A stretch of 64,000 bases of DNA from Noviherbaspirillum autotrophicum (GCF_000818395.1 NZ_JWJG01000028.1:5038615-5102614), one strand, 5' to 3'; counted from the first letter of the stretch, positions 48,988-57,993 are shown. Translations and numbers: made by a program. Notes: generated by a model not told the origin, from the sequence alone.

Positions 48988-50969
48988 CAGATATCGGCTT
49001 CGGCCTCGTTGCCGTGTTCTTCCAGCCAGGCGCGCCGCGCGGCGGCCTCGCCTTTGCCCATCAACATGTTGAAGCGGTTTTCGGATGCGGCCAGATCGAA
49101 GTCGCCCAGCGACACCGGCAGCAGGCGCCGCGTATCCGGATTCATGGTGGTCTCCCACAACTGTTCGGCATTCATTTCGCCCAAGCCTTTGAAGCGCGAG
49201 ATCGCCCACGAGCCATCCTTCAAGCCATCCTTGCGCAGCTTGTCCTCGATCGCTTCCAGTTCGCCGTCGTCCAGCGCATACAGCTTTTGCGCCTGCTTCT
49301 TGCCGCGCGCCGGCGCGTCGATGCGGTACAGCGGCGGACGCGCCACGCAGATGTGGCCGCGCGCGATCAGCTGCGGGAAATGCTTGAAAAACAGGGTCAA
49401 CAGCAGCACCTGGATGTGCGAGCCGTCGACGTCCGCGTCCGACAGGATGCAGATCTTGCCATAGCGCAGTCCGGACAAGTCCGGCGTGTCGTTCGGCCCA
49501 TGCGGATCGACGCCGATCGCCACCGCGATGTCGTGGATTTCATTGTTGGCGAACAGCCGGTCGCGCTCGGTTTCCCAGGAATTGAGTACTTTGCCGCGCA
49601 ACGGCAGGATCGCCTGGAACTCCTTGTCGCGGCCCATCTTGGCCGAGCCGCCTGCCGAGTCGCCCTCGACCAGGAACAATTCGTTGCGCGATACATCGTC
49701 CGACTCGCAATCGGTGAGCTTGCCGGGCAAGACCGCCACGCCGGACGATTTCTTCTTCTCGACCTTTTGCGCGGAACGCAGGCGCGATTGCGCCTGCTTG
49801 ATGACCAGTTCGGCCAGCTTCTTGCCGTAGTCGACATGCTGGTTCAGCCACAATTCCAAGGCCGGGCGAGTAAAGGTTCCCACCAAGCGAACCGCGTCGC
49901 GCGAGTTCAGGCGCTCCTTGATCTGGCCCTGGAACTGCGGGTCCAGCACTTTGGCGCTCAACACGAACGAGACGCGCGCAAACACGTCTTCCGGCAGCAG
50001 CTTCACGCCCTTGGGCAGCATCGAGTGCATTTCGACGAAGCTCTTCACTGCACCAAACAAGCCTTCGCGCAGGCCGGCTTCATGGGTGCCGCCGGCCGGG
50101 GTCGGAATCAGGTTCACGTAGGATTCGCGCACCACGTTGCCTTCCTCGGTCCATGCCACCACCCAGGCCGCGCCTTCGCCCTCGGAAAATCCGTCGGCGT
50201 CCGCGCTGGCGTACTGCTCGCCTTCGAACAGCGGGATCAGCGGATCGGCATGCGATGCCTGCGCCAGCGACTCGACCAGATAGCCGCGCAAGCCCTGGTC
50301 GTACTGCCAGGTCTGGCTATCGCCGGTTTTCGCATTGGCCAGTGTGACTTTCACGCCGGGCAGCAGCACCGCCTTCGAGCGCAGCAGGCGCTGCAGTTCC
50401 GCGTTCGGGATGGCGGACGAGTCGAAGTATTTCGCATTCGGCCATACCGTGACGCGGGTGCCGGACTTCTTGTCTTCTTTCGTGATCGGGCGCGATTTCA
50501 GCTTTTGCACCACGTCGCCGTCGGCGAACACGATCTGGTGCACGCCGCCTTCGCGCCACACGGTGATGTCCAGTCGCGACGACAGCGCATTGGTGACGGA
50601 CACGCCGACCCCGTGCAAGCCGCCGGAGAAGGAATAGGCGCCGCCCGAGCCCTTGTCGAACTTGCCGCCGGCGTGCAGCCGCGTGAACACGATTTCGACG
50701 GTCGGCACCTTTTCTTCCGGATGCAGACCAACCGGGATGCCGCGGCCGTCGTCTTCGACGCTGACGCTGCCATCGGCGTTCAGGGTCACGAGAATATTCT
50801 TGCAATAGCCGCCGAGCGCTTCGTCGGAGGCGTTATCGATCACTTCCTGGATGATGTGCAGCGGGTTCTCGGTGCGGGTGTACATGCCCGGGCGCTGCTT
50901 CACCGGCTCCAGGCCCTTCAGGACCCGTATGGAGGCTTCGCTGTAATCGGAGGATTTTTTAGTTGCCAT
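48987..50969 (-). CDS. parE: DNA topoisomerase IV subunit B
   Basis: A 660-aa ATPase subunit of topoisomerase IV. The GHKL ATP site has VIDNASDEALGG and VEDDGRGIPVG, with GLHGVGVSVTNALS as the lid. The TOPRIM domain has LFLVEGDSAGGSAKMGRDKE and the metal site LSDADVDGSHI. The length suits ParE and not GyrB, which would be longer in this group. It is first in the parE - transglycosylase - parC - HIT operon. Confidence 0.96.
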   Translation of the reverse strand: MATKKSSDYSEASIRVLKGLEPVKQRPGMYTRTENPLHIIQEVIDNASDEALGGYCKNILVTLNADGSVSVEDDGRGIPVGLHPEEKVPTVEIVFTRLHAGGKFDKGSGGAYSFSGGLHGVGVSVTNALSSRLDITVWREGGVHQIVFADGDVVQKLKSRPITKEDKKSGTRVTVWPNAKYFDSSAIPNAELQRLLRSKAVLLPGVKVTLANAKTGDSQTWQYDQGLRGYLVESLAQASHADPLIPLFEGEQYASADADGFSEGEGAAWVVAWTEEGNVVRESYVNLIPTPAGGTHEAGLREGLFGAVKSFVEMHSMLPKGVKLLPEDVFARVSFVLSAKVLDPQFQGQIKERLNSRDAVRLVGTFTRPALELWLNQHVDYGKKLAELVIKQAQSRLRSAQKVEKKKSSGVAVLPGKLTDCESDDVSRNELFLVEGDSAGGSAKMGRDKEFQAILPLRGKVLNSWETERDRLFANNEIHDIAVAIGVDPHGPNDTPDLSGLRYGKICILSDADVDGSHIQVLLLTLFFKHFPQLIARGHICVARPPLYRIDAPARGKKQAQKLYALDDGELEAIEDKLRKDGLKDGSWAISRFKGLGEMNAEQLWETTMNPDTRRLLPVSLGDFDLAASENRFNMLMGKGEAAARRAWLEEHGNEAEADI

Positions 50970-51311
50970 TAATTGGAGGTGCCAGATGTTCGATTGTTGC
51001 TTAAAGGAACGTGCTTAATCAGGGAAGGTATTTAAACACAAATGGAAACCACAGCATTCTAATGAAAAAACGATGCCAGACGGCGGGCACGGGGCGATGG
51101 CGAAGAACTATCCAGATATGGGCCGATCCGGATCTTCCAAGACGGGCGCGATATGGCGACATCATGGCATTACTCTCAGGCCCCGGCTGCAAGGCGAGAT
51201 ATTAACGTATTGCTATTCAGTTACAGCCAATGTTGACTGCAGGTAGATGGCTCATGAGGATAAAAAATTAATGTGGTGCAACACGTGCGAATCTTTATAG
51301 AATGAAACGTC
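50970..51311. other. Divergent intergenic region, 342 bp
   Basis: This is the shared upstream region of parE (minus) and the receiver-like gene (plus). It is AT-richer than its surroundings and has no convincing ORF, RNA gene or strong palindrome that I can see. It probably holds both promoters. Confidence 0.5.
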
Positions 51312-52142
51312 ATGTTGATCCATAATTTTCCATTCGCCGTGCGCGTCATCGGTTTTTCTCCCGAAGAGGAAGACCGTTTCGACGCGGCTTTTTCGGCCCG
51401 GGAGGGCAAGGGCTGCGGCTATTTCCGGCTGGCGCAAGACAATTTGCAGGATCCGGACATGTACGTCGCCAACGCGAGTCAATTGCGCGCGCTGGTCACC
51501 CTGATCGATCTGCGCCCGAGCGATGTGCGCCCGGCCTTGCTTGTCGGCAGCCCGGAAGTGGACTTGCCCTATCCGCGCATGGAGCGGCCCATTGACTGGC
51601 AGCGGCTGGTCGTGGCGCTCGATGAATTGGTGGAAAGGCGCGCCGACGCCCTGTCGCGGCTGGAAGCGTCGGATATCGTCAGCGTACCGGAGCGGCGCCG
51701 CCGCGACCGCCTCGACCTTGACCTGACCGATCCGGCCGAATATGAAAAGATGCGCGCCAAGGTGCCTGACAACGGACTGGTGCTGGTGATCGACAAGAAT
51801 TCCGCGCTGCGCGACTACCTGTCCGACTTGCTGGCGCGGCAGAACGTGAAGGTGGCCTGGGCCGACGACGAAATGAAGGCGGTCGACATCAGCAAGCAGC
51901 ATCCGGTTGCGGTGGTCATGATCAATACGTCCACTCCCGGCGTCGACCCTTACCGCCTGTGCTGGGCCATCAAGGAAAAGGACTCCCCGGTGCGCATCGC
52001 GGTTGTTTTCCTGGTCAGCAAACCGTTTGTCTACGATCTCGAACAGGCGCGCTACGTCGGCGCGGACGGGTTCCTCAACAAGCCGCTGGCAAGCCAGCAC
52101 CTGGTCAGCGTACTGAAGAAGTTCATGCCCTTGCCGCGCTAG
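51312..52142 (+). CDS. Degenerate response-regulator-like protein (double receiver fold)
   Basis: A 276-aa protein. The C-terminal half (about 154-272) follows the receiver-domain pattern: LVLVIDKNSALRDYLSDLLA with acidic D161, then VVMINTSTPG where the usual phospho-acceptor Asp is N205, then VVFLVSKPF with S236 and the conserved K257 in GFLNKPL. The N-terminal half also hints at a receiver-like fold (VRVIGFSPEEEDRFDAAF early, RPALLVGSPEV and RPIDWQRLVVALDEL later). A basic linker PERRRRDRLDLD joins them. No DNA-binding domain is present. It may work as a phosphorylation-independent adaptor; no kinase gene is adjacent. The role is not known. Confidence 0.7.
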   Translation: MLIHNFPFAVRVIGFSPEEEDRFDAAFSAREGKGCGYFRLAQDNLQDPDMYVANASQLRALVTLIDLRPSDVRPALLVGSPEVDLPYPRMERPIDWQRLVVALDELVERRADALSRLEASDIVSVPERRRRDRLDLDLTDPAEYEKMRAKVPDNGLVLVIDKNSALRDYLSDLLARQNVKVAWADDEMKAVDISKQHPVAVVMINTSTPGVDPYRLCWAIKEKDSPVRIAVVFLVSKPFVYDLEQARYVGADGFLNKPLASQHLVSVLKKFMPLPR

Positions 52143-52145
52143 GCG

Positions 52146-53315
52146 CTATTTGCTCAGCATCCGCATCCCGCGCTCCAGCCCCTCGATGGTGACCGGGAAC
52201 ATGCGGTTGTTCATGATCTGCCGGATCACGGAAATCGACTGCCGGTACTGCCACAGGCTCTCCGGCTCCGGGTTGAGCCAGATGAACTTGGGGAAGGCGC
52301 CGGTAAAGCGCTGCAGCCAGACCGCGCCGGCTTCCTCGTTGTTGTATTCGACCGAGCCGCCCGGCGCCAGCACTTCGTACGGGCTCATGGTGGCGTCGCC
52401 GACGAAGATCAGCTTGGTATCCGGGGTGTACTTGCGCAGCACGTCCCAGGTCGGGAACTTTTCCGCATGGCGGCGCCGGTTGTTCTTCCACAGGTAGTCG
52501 TAGACGCAGTTGTGGAAGTAAAAGAACTCCATGTTCTTGAATTCCGTCTTTGCCGCCGAAAACAATTCCTCGGTGCGCGCGATGTGGTCGTCCATCGTGC
52601 CGCCGACATCCAGCAGCATCAGCACCTTGATGTTGTTCCTGCGCTCGGGCTGCATCTTGATGTCGAGGTAGCCGGCGTTGCTGGCGGTGGCGCGGATCGT
52701 GTCGTCCAGCGCGAATTCCTCCGCCGCGCCTTCGCGCGCGAAGCGGCGCAGGCGGCGCAGCGCGACCTTGATGTTGCGCGTGCCGAGCTCGCGCTCGTCG
52801 TCGTAGTCGCGAAAGGCGCGCGCTTCCCATACTTTCACCGCCGAGCGGTTGCCGCCCTTGCCGCCGATGCGGATGCCTTCCGGGTTGGTGCCGCCGTTGC
52901 CGAAGGGGGAGGTGCCGCCGGTGCCAATCCACCGGTTGCCGCCTTCGTGGCGCTCCTTCTGCTCCTCCAGCAGTTCCTTCAGGCGATCCATCAGCTTGTC
53001 ATAGCCGAATTTCTCGATCGCCGCCTTCTGCTCCGGCGTCAGTTCGCGCTCCAGGCGCTTGGCCAGCCAGTCGAGCGGAATTTCCGGATTCTTCTCGAAG
53101 ATGGTTTCGATGCCGCGGAAATACAGGCCGAACGCCTTGTCGAACTTGTCGTAATGCGCTTCGTCCTTGACCAGTGTGGTGCGCGCCAGGAAATAGAAGT
53201 CGTCCAGCGAAGGGCTGATGACGTTCTTTTGCATCGCTTCCAGCAGGACCAGGAACTCCTTGATCGAGACCGGGATCTTCGCGTCCTTGAGGGTGAAGAA
53301 AAAGTCGATTAACAC
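52146..53315 (-). CDS. VWA-domain protein (CoxE-like), MoxR partner
   Basis: A 389-aa cytosolic protein. The N-terminal part is helical and charged, a Gly-rich stretch follows (about 125-156), then a von Willebrand A domain. Its metal-ion site is D236-x-G238-x-T240 in LLDVGGTMDDH, a variant of the usual DxSxS. Such proteins pair with MoxR AAA ATPases as chaperone-like modules that insert metals or remodel proteins. The matching MoxR gene lies two genes upstream, with a GNAT gene between. The plus-strand receiver gene ends 3 bp away, so they converge. Confidence 0.88.
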   Translation of the reverse strand: MLIDFFFTLKDAKIPVSIKEFLVLLEAMQKNVISPSLDDFYFLARTTLVKDEAHYDKFDKAFGLYFRGIETIFEKNPEIPLDWLAKRLERELTPEQKAAIEKFGYDKLMDRLKELLEEQKERHEGGNRWIGTGGTSPFGNGGTNPEGIRIGGKGGNRSAVKVWEARAFRDYDDERELGTRNIKVALRRLRRFAREGAAEEFALDDTIRATASNAGYLDIKMQPERRNNIKVLMLLDVGGTMDDHIARTEELFSAAKTEFKNMEFFYFHNCVYDYLWKNNRRRHAEKFPTWDVLRKYTPDTKLIFVGDATMSPYEVLAPGGSVEYNNEEAGAVWLQRFTGAFPKFIWLNPEPESLWQYRQSISVIRQIMNNRMFPVTIEGLERGMRMLSK

Positions 53316-53373
53316 AATAGGGCCTGTTGACGGTTAGTTTGGGAGTGCGAACGGGTCGTATGCGTTGCAGGCC

Positions 53374-53967
53374 CTAGCCACTCGAATTCAGTTTGTGCTG
53401 CAGGTTCGTCTTCACGCCCGGCCATTCATTGCGGATGATGCTGTACACCACCGAGTCGCGCACGCGGCCATCCGGCATGATCATGTGGTTGCGCAGCACG
53501 CCGTCGCGCTTGGCGCCGAGGCGCTCGATGGCAGACTGGGAACGCTTGTTGAACCAGTCGGTGCGGAATTCGACTGCGATGCAGCCAAGCGTCTCGAATG
53601 CGTGCGCGAGCAGCATCAGCTTGCATTCGGTATTGATGCCGGTGCGCTGCACCCGTTGCGCATACCAGGTGCCGCCGATTTCCAAGCGCCGGTTGGCCGC
53701 ATCGATATTCAGATAGCGCGTGCCGCCGACGATTTTTCCGCTCGCATTGTCCCGCACCGCAAACGCGAATGCCTGGCCTTGCTCTCGTTGCGCCAAGAGC
53801 TGCCCGATATACGCATGCACGGCTTCCGGGCGCGGCACGGTCGTGAACCACAGCTTCCACAGTTCGCCGTCGGCAACGGCGAGCTTGATGTCGTCCTCGT
53901 GGCAGAACGCAAGCGGTTCGAGTGTCGCATGCCGTCCCGGCAGCGTGACTGTTTCGACGAAGGCCAT
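53374..53967 (-). CDS. GNAT-family acetyltransferase (RimJ/RimL-like)
   Basis: A 197-aa GNAT acetyltransferase of the RimJ/RimL type. It has ATLEPLAFCHEDDIKLAVAD at the start, GTRYLNIDAANRRLEIGGTW in the middle, and the acetyl-CoA-binding region with FRTDWFNKRSQSAIERLGA near residue 140-158. Such enzymes acetylate protein N-termini or small amines. It lies 5 bp after the MoxR gene and before the VWA gene, an unusual insertion within the ATPase-VWA pair. The substrate is not known. Confidence 0.88.
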   Translation of the reverse strand: MAFVETVTLPGRHATLEPLAFCHEDDIKLAVADGELWKLWFTTVPRPEAVHAYIGQLLAQREQGQAFAFAVRDNASGKIVGGTRYLNIDAANRRLEIGGTWYAQRVQRTGINTECKLMLLAHAFETLGCIAVEFRTDWFNKRSQSAIERLGAKRDGVLRNHMIMPDGRVRDSVVYSIIRNEWPGVKTNLQHKLNSSG

Positions 53968-53972
53968 GGCAG

Positions 53973-54827
53973 TCAGCGGTTCGTCCGCGCCATGAACACC
54001 AGCCGCTCGAACAGATGCACGTCCTGCTCGTTCTTGAGCAGGGCGCCGTGCAGCGGCGGCACCGCCAGTTTCGCATCCTGGCTGCGCAGCGCTTCCGGCG
54101 GGATGTCTTCGGCCAGCAAGAGCTTCAACCAGTCGATCAGCTCCGACGTCGACGGCTTCTTCTTCAATCCGGCGATCTCGCGCACTTCATAGAAAGTCTG
54201 CAGGGCTTGCGCCAGCAGCTCCTTTTTCAGGTTCGGAAAGTGGACATCGACGATCTGCTCCATCGTGTCCTTGTCCGGGAACTTGATGTAGTGGAAGAAG
54301 CAGCGGCGCAGGAAGGCGTCCGGCAATTCCTTCTCGTTGTTGGACGTGATGATCACCAGCGGGCGGTTCTTTGCCTGCACCATCTCGCGCGTTTCGTAGA
54401 CATAGAACTCCATGCGGTCGAGCTCGCGCAGCAGATCGTTCGGGAATTCGATGTCGGCCTTGTCGATCTCGTCGATCAGCAGCACCACCTGCTGATCGGA
54501 AGTGAACGCTTGCCACAGCACGCCCTTGACGATGTAGTTGTGGATGTCCTTGACGCGTTCATCGCCCAGCTGCGAGTCGCGCAGGCGCGACACTGCATCG
54601 TATTCGTACAGGCCCTGCTGCGCCTTGGTGGTGGACTTGATGTGCCACTGCAGAAGCGGCATGCCGAGCGCGGCGGCCACTTCCTCGGCCAGCATGGTCT
54701 TGCCGGTGCCCGGCTCGCCCTTGATCAACAACGGGCGCTGCAAGGTCAATGCTGCATTGACGGCGAGTTTCAAATCGTTGGTCGCAACGTAATTCTGGGA
54801 ACCTTCGAAGCGTGTCTCTTGTCGCAT
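53973..54827 (-). CDS. MoxR-family AAA ATPase
   Basis: A 284-aa AAA+ ATPase. Walker A is in LIKGEPGTGKTMLAEE, Walker B in LLIDEIDKADIEFPN, sensor 1 is around LVIITSNNEKELPDAFLRR with the arginine finger pair, and the C-terminal helical lid follows. MoxR ATPases work with VWA proteins to mature or remodel enzyme complexes; its VWA partner is encoded at 52146-53315. The GNAT gene follows after 5 bp, so the three genes form an operon. A divergent membrane-protein gene starts 66 bp away. Confidence 0.92.
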   Translation of the reverse strand: MRQETRFEGSQNYVATNDLKLAVNAALTLQRPLLIKGEPGTGKTMLAEEVAAALGMPLLQWHIKSTTKAQQGLYEYDAVSRLRDSQLGDERVKDIHNYIVKGVLWQAFTSDQQVVLLIDEIDKADIEFPNDLLRELDRMEFYVYETREMVQAKNRPLVIITSNNEKELPDAFLRRCFFHYIKFPDKDTMEQIVDVHFPNLKKELLAQALQTFYEVREIAGLKKKPSTSELIDWLKLLLAEDIPPEALRSQDAKLAVPPLHGALLKNEQDVHLFERLVFMARTNR

Positions 54828-54892
54828 AGCGTTGTATTTTTAAAAAAAGAAAAGAATAACTTTAAGTATAAGCGAGAAAGGAAGCAGGCCGG

Positions 54893-57091
54893 ATGGCGCC
54901 ATTTCTCGCACAATTGCCCCCAGACAAACATCCCATGAAAATGTCACTCCTGAAGTTGCTGGTCATGTGGCGCCGCTTTCGCCGCGCTTCTCCGCGTCAT
55001 CTCGAAAACCATCTGCGCATCTTCAATCAGGTCGAGTCGCTCATGCAGCGCGCCAATCCGTTCGCTTCCTGGAGCGAGCGCGCCAACTGGCTGATCGACG
55101 TCGCCGAGTGGCTGCGCCACGAGCCACGCATACCGCGCTATACGTCCCGGCTCGACGAGCATGCGTGGCAGAGGGTAAAGCACCAGCGTACGCGTTTTTT
55201 GCTCGATTGGCTGGACGAGCACCGCGACGTGCGGCGCGTGGTGCAGGCCACGCTGCAAAAGACCCTGCGCGAAGCGGCTGGCCCTGAACTGTTCTGCGCC
55301 ACCGGCCTGCCGCGCGAGCCGGCGTTTTTCAACGAGCTGGGCGAACGCATCGTCAAGGCCTTCCTGTCCGGGGCGCCGTCGCAGACTGATCTGTCGATGC
55401 TGTTTACCGCGATGTTCCCGGAACCGGCCGACGCCGACTGGTTGCTCGGCCTGGATCACAAGACGCTGCAGCGCATCTGGAAGCTGTGCGCCGACGACGG
55501 CATTGCACACAACTACCGGCAGCAGATCGACGAAGCGCTCACCTACCTTGCCAGCACGATCATCGCGGTGGGCATCAGCCCCGACTTCCGCCAGCGGCTG
55601 GAGCCCAGAATGCCGCTGCAGGCGACGCCTTTCATGGCGTTGCGGCGCGAGCTGGAAAAATACCTGCTGGCGAGCCCGGACGATGAAACCGCGTTGCGCA
55701 GCGTGCGTATGCTGATCGCCGTGTGTCAGGCGCAGACCGACCGCATCTACAGCCATCTGGACGAATACGGCGTGTCGGTGGGGTTGGTGTACCGGGTCGA
55801 GCGCATGCGCGCGCAGCTGGCGCGCATGACGCGCCTGGTCGACCTGCGCTCGATGCCGGCCAGCGTGCAGGCAACCGCGCAAGTGCAGGCCTTGCTGATC
55901 GACCTGATCGACGCGCATCACCATCGGTCCTCGGTCAAGGGATTGATCAGCAGGAGCTTTTCGCTGTTGGCGCGCAAGATGGTCGAGCGCAATGCCGATC
56001 ACGGCGAGCAGTTTGCGGCCCGCGACCGCACCGAATATGGCGCGATGCTGAGATCGGCGTGGCGCGGAGGCGCCGTCGTGTCGGTGGCTGTGCTGGCCAA
56101 GGGCGCTCTGGCCAGTGGCGGTGCGCGCTTTTTCGAAGGCGTACTGGCTTCGCTGAACTACGCGGCATGCTTCGGCGCGATTGCGGCAACCGGAGGCGCG
56201 CTTGCCGCCAGACAGCCGGCACTGACCGCCCCGGCGCTGGCGTCGCGCATGCAGTCGCTCGACACTATCGAAGGCCTGCGCGGGCTGATGTCCGAAGTCG
56301 CTGCGCTGGCGCGCGCGCAAGCAGCAGCGGTGTTCGGAAATCTGCTGGCCGTAATCCCGGTCATGCTGCTGATTTCTTCGACGCTGCGGCTGCTGTCCGG
56401 CGCGCCGTTGCTGCCGCCGGAGAAGGCGCATGCCGGCATGGCGACGCTGTCGGTCCTGGGGCCGACGCCGCTGTTTGCCGCGCTGACAGGCGTGTTGCTG
56501 TGGCTGTCCGGGCTTGCCGCCGGTTTTACCGACAACTGGTTCGCCTTGCGCAAGATGCGCGAAGGGCTGGGCCATCACCGGCGGCTGGTCCACATACTCG
56601 GCGCGACGCGCGCGCAACGCTGGGCGAAATGGATCGAGCGCCACATCGCGGGCATCGCGGGCAATGTGTCGCTGGCGCTCCTGCTGGGCATGACGCCGGT
56701 GCTGGCACGGTTCTTCGGCATGCCGTTCGACATTAGGCACATCACGCTGGCCGCCGGCGAGTTGACGGTAGTCGCCGGCAGCCTGGGCGTGGATGTTTTC
56801 AAGTCGCGCGACTTCTGGCTTGCCATCGCAGGCGTGGGATTTTCCGGCGTGCTCAATGTCGGCGTCGCGCTCGCGTGCGCGCTGATGCTGGCTCTGCGCG
56901 CGCGCGACGTGCCGGGGCGAACCCGGCGCCTGGTGTTCCGTTCCGTCGTGCGGCGCATGGTGGCTGCGCCCCGGGTATTTTTGTTTCCCGAAAAGAGAGG
57001 GGCGACGATTACCGCGTTTCCCGCGCCGCCGGGGGCAGTGCCGCGTTCACAGGCAAAGCGCGCTAAATCGGGGGAGCGCAAGCTGGGTTGA
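54893..57091 (+). CDS. Gcr-family membrane protein (annotated site-specific recombinase)
   Basis: A 732-aa protein that resembles the family named site-specific recombinase Gcr in Neisseria and betaproteobacteria. The N-terminal 370 residues are soluble and helical (HLENHLRIFNQVESLMQRA near the start). The rest contains about six to eight membrane segments (for example GNLLAVIPVMLLISSTLRLL and ALTGVLLWLSGLAAGF). I see no serine- or tyrosine-recombinase catalytic motif, so the recombinase label is doubtful and a membrane role is more likely. Starts at 54893 or 54935 are both possible. It is divergent from the MoxR operon. Confidence 0.75.
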   Translation: MAPFLAQLPPDKHPMKMSLLKLLVMWRRFRRASPRHLENHLRIFNQVESLMQRANPFASWSERANWLIDVAEWLRHEPRIPRYTSRLDEHAWQRVKHQRTRFLLDWLDEHRDVRRVVQATLQKTLREAAGPELFCATGLPREPAFFNELGERIVKAFLSGAPSQTDLSMLFTAMFPEPADADWLLGLDHKTLQRIWKLCADDGIAHNYRQQIDEALTYLASTIIAVGISPDFRQRLEPRMPLQATPFMALRRELEKYLLASPDDETALRSVRMLIAVCQAQTDRIYSHLDEYGVSVGLVYRVERMRAQLARMTRLVDLRSMPASVQATAQVQALLIDLIDAHHHRSSVKGLISRSFSLLARKMVERNADHGEQFAARDRTEYGAMLRSAWRGGAVVSVAVLAKGALASGGARFFEGVLASLNYAACFGAIAATGGALAARQPALTAPALASRMQSLDTIEGLRGLMSEVAALARAQAAAVFGNLLAVIPVMLLISSTLRLLSGAPLLPPEKAHAGMATLSVLGPTPLFAALTGVLLWLSGLAAGFTDNWFALRKMREGLGHHRRLVHILGATRAQRWAKWIERHIAGIAGNVSLALLLGMTPVLARFFGMPFDIRHITLAAGELTVVAGSLGVDVFKSRDFWLAIAGVGFSGVLNVGVALACALMLALRARDVPGRTRRLVFRSVVRRMVAAPRVFLFPEKRGATITAFPAPPGAVPRSQAKRAKSGERKLG

Positions 57092-57186
57092 CCTGCGGCA
57101 TGGAAGGGGCGAGGCGATGTGTACGATTTGATAGTCTTGGGTTAGAATTGGTCGGGTTTAGTGCATGGAGTCAATGCTCTAGATCA

Positions 57187-57203
57187 ACTATTTTGAAAAT
57201 AGT
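57187..57203. promoter_or_regulatory. Palindrome upstream of the cytochrome pair
   Basis: ACTATTTT-G-AAAATAGT is a perfect 8-bp inverted repeat, 67 bp before the cytochrome start. It could bind a regulator; the factor is not known. Confidence 0.45.
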
Positions 57204-57269
57204 GCAGGCTATTAACATCGATTGATCCGATTAACCCAGCCGATTTCGCATTAACTGTCCCCAACCATC

Positions 57270-57590
57270 ATGAAAAAAATATTTGCGCTTCTCGCGCTTG
57301 CGGGTATCGCCAACCTCGCCGCCGCAGCGGACGTGGTGGGCAACGCCGATGCGGCAAAGAACAAGGTGGCCATGTGTATCGGATGCCACGGCATCCCGGG
57401 CTACAAAGCGACGTTCCCCGAGGTTTACCAGGTGCCCATGATCGGCGGCCAGTCGGCCAAGTACATCGAGAGCGCGCTGAACCAGTACAAGAAGGGCGAT
57501 CGCAAGAATCCGAGCATGCGCGGCATCGCGGCCGGCCTGTCGGACCAGGACATCGCCGACGTGGCGGCGTACTACGCACAGCAGAAATAA
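57270..57590 (+). CDS. Small class-I cytochrome c
   Basis: A 106-aa periplasmic monoheme cytochrome with a signal peptide (MKKIFALLALAGIANLAAAA), heme-binding C36-x2-C39-H40 in CIGCHGIPG and a likely axial Met in the MRGIAAGLS region. It resembles c553/c4-type halves that carry electrons to terminal oxidases. A paralogous cytochrome gene follows after 9 bp, so the two act as a tandem pair equivalent to a diheme c4. Confidence 0.93.
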   Translation: MKKIFALLALAGIANLAAAADVVGNADAAKNKVAMCIGCHGIPGYKATFPEVYQVPMIGGQSAKYIESALNQYKKGDRKNPSMRGIAAGLSDQDIADVAAYYAQQK

Positions 57591-57599
57591 GGGGGGGCT

Positions 57600-57941
57600 A
57601 TGAAAAAGATTCTCGCATGCGCAGTCATGCTGCTGTCGGCTAATGCTTTTGCCGCAGGCGATGCCGCCGCCGGCAAGGCGGCGACGGAAAAATACAATTG
57701 CGCGGCTTGCCACGGCAAGGACTTCAATTCACCGGTCGATCCCAGCTATCCCAAGCTGGCCGGCCAGCACCAGGACTATCTCGAGCACGCGCTGATTGCC
57801 TACCAGCGCGGCGTCAACGGCGCCAACGGCCGCGGCAACGCCATCATGGGAGCTCAGGCCAAGCCCCTGTCGAAGCAGGATATCCAGAACATCGCCGCCT
57901 ACCTGCACAGCCTGCCGGGCTCCCTGGTATTGCGCAAGTAA
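57600..57941 (+). CDS. Small class-I cytochrome c, second of the pair
   Basis: A 113-aa periplasmic monoheme cytochrome with a signal peptide (MKKILACAVMLLSANAFA), heme site C34-x2-C37-H38 in CAACHGKDF and a likely axial Met in NAIMGAQAKPLS. It resembles the first cytochrome in layout, including QHQDYLEHALIAYQRG against QSAKYIESALNQYKKG, so the pair arose by duplication. A strong terminator follows. Confidence 0.93.
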   Translation: MKKILACAVMLLSANAFAAGDAAAGKAATEKYNCAACHGKDFNSPVDPSYPKLAGQHQDYLEHALIAYQRGVNGANGRGNAIMGAQAKPLSKQDIQNIAAYLHSLPGSLVLRK

Positions 57942-57960
57942 GCCGGGGCAGCGGCAGATT

Positions 57961-57993
57961 AAAAAAAGCCACGGCATGCCGTGGCTTTTTTGT
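57961..57993. terminator. Bidirectional terminator after the cytochromes
   Basis: AGCCACGGC and GCCGTGGCT pair around AT. Seven A precede and six T follow, so it works for the cytochrome pair and for the convergent DUF1841 gene. Confidence 0.95.

Noticed and set aside
54893..57091. Reading the Gcr protein as an integrase marking a mobile element
   Set aside because: There are no recombinase catalytic motifs, attachment repeats, tRNA or cargo genes beside it, and the protein looks like a membrane protein.
57222..57235. An FNR-like site (TTGAT-N4-TTAAC) before the cytochrome genes
   Set aside because: The second half-site is not ATCAA, so the dyad symmetry needed for FNR is missing.
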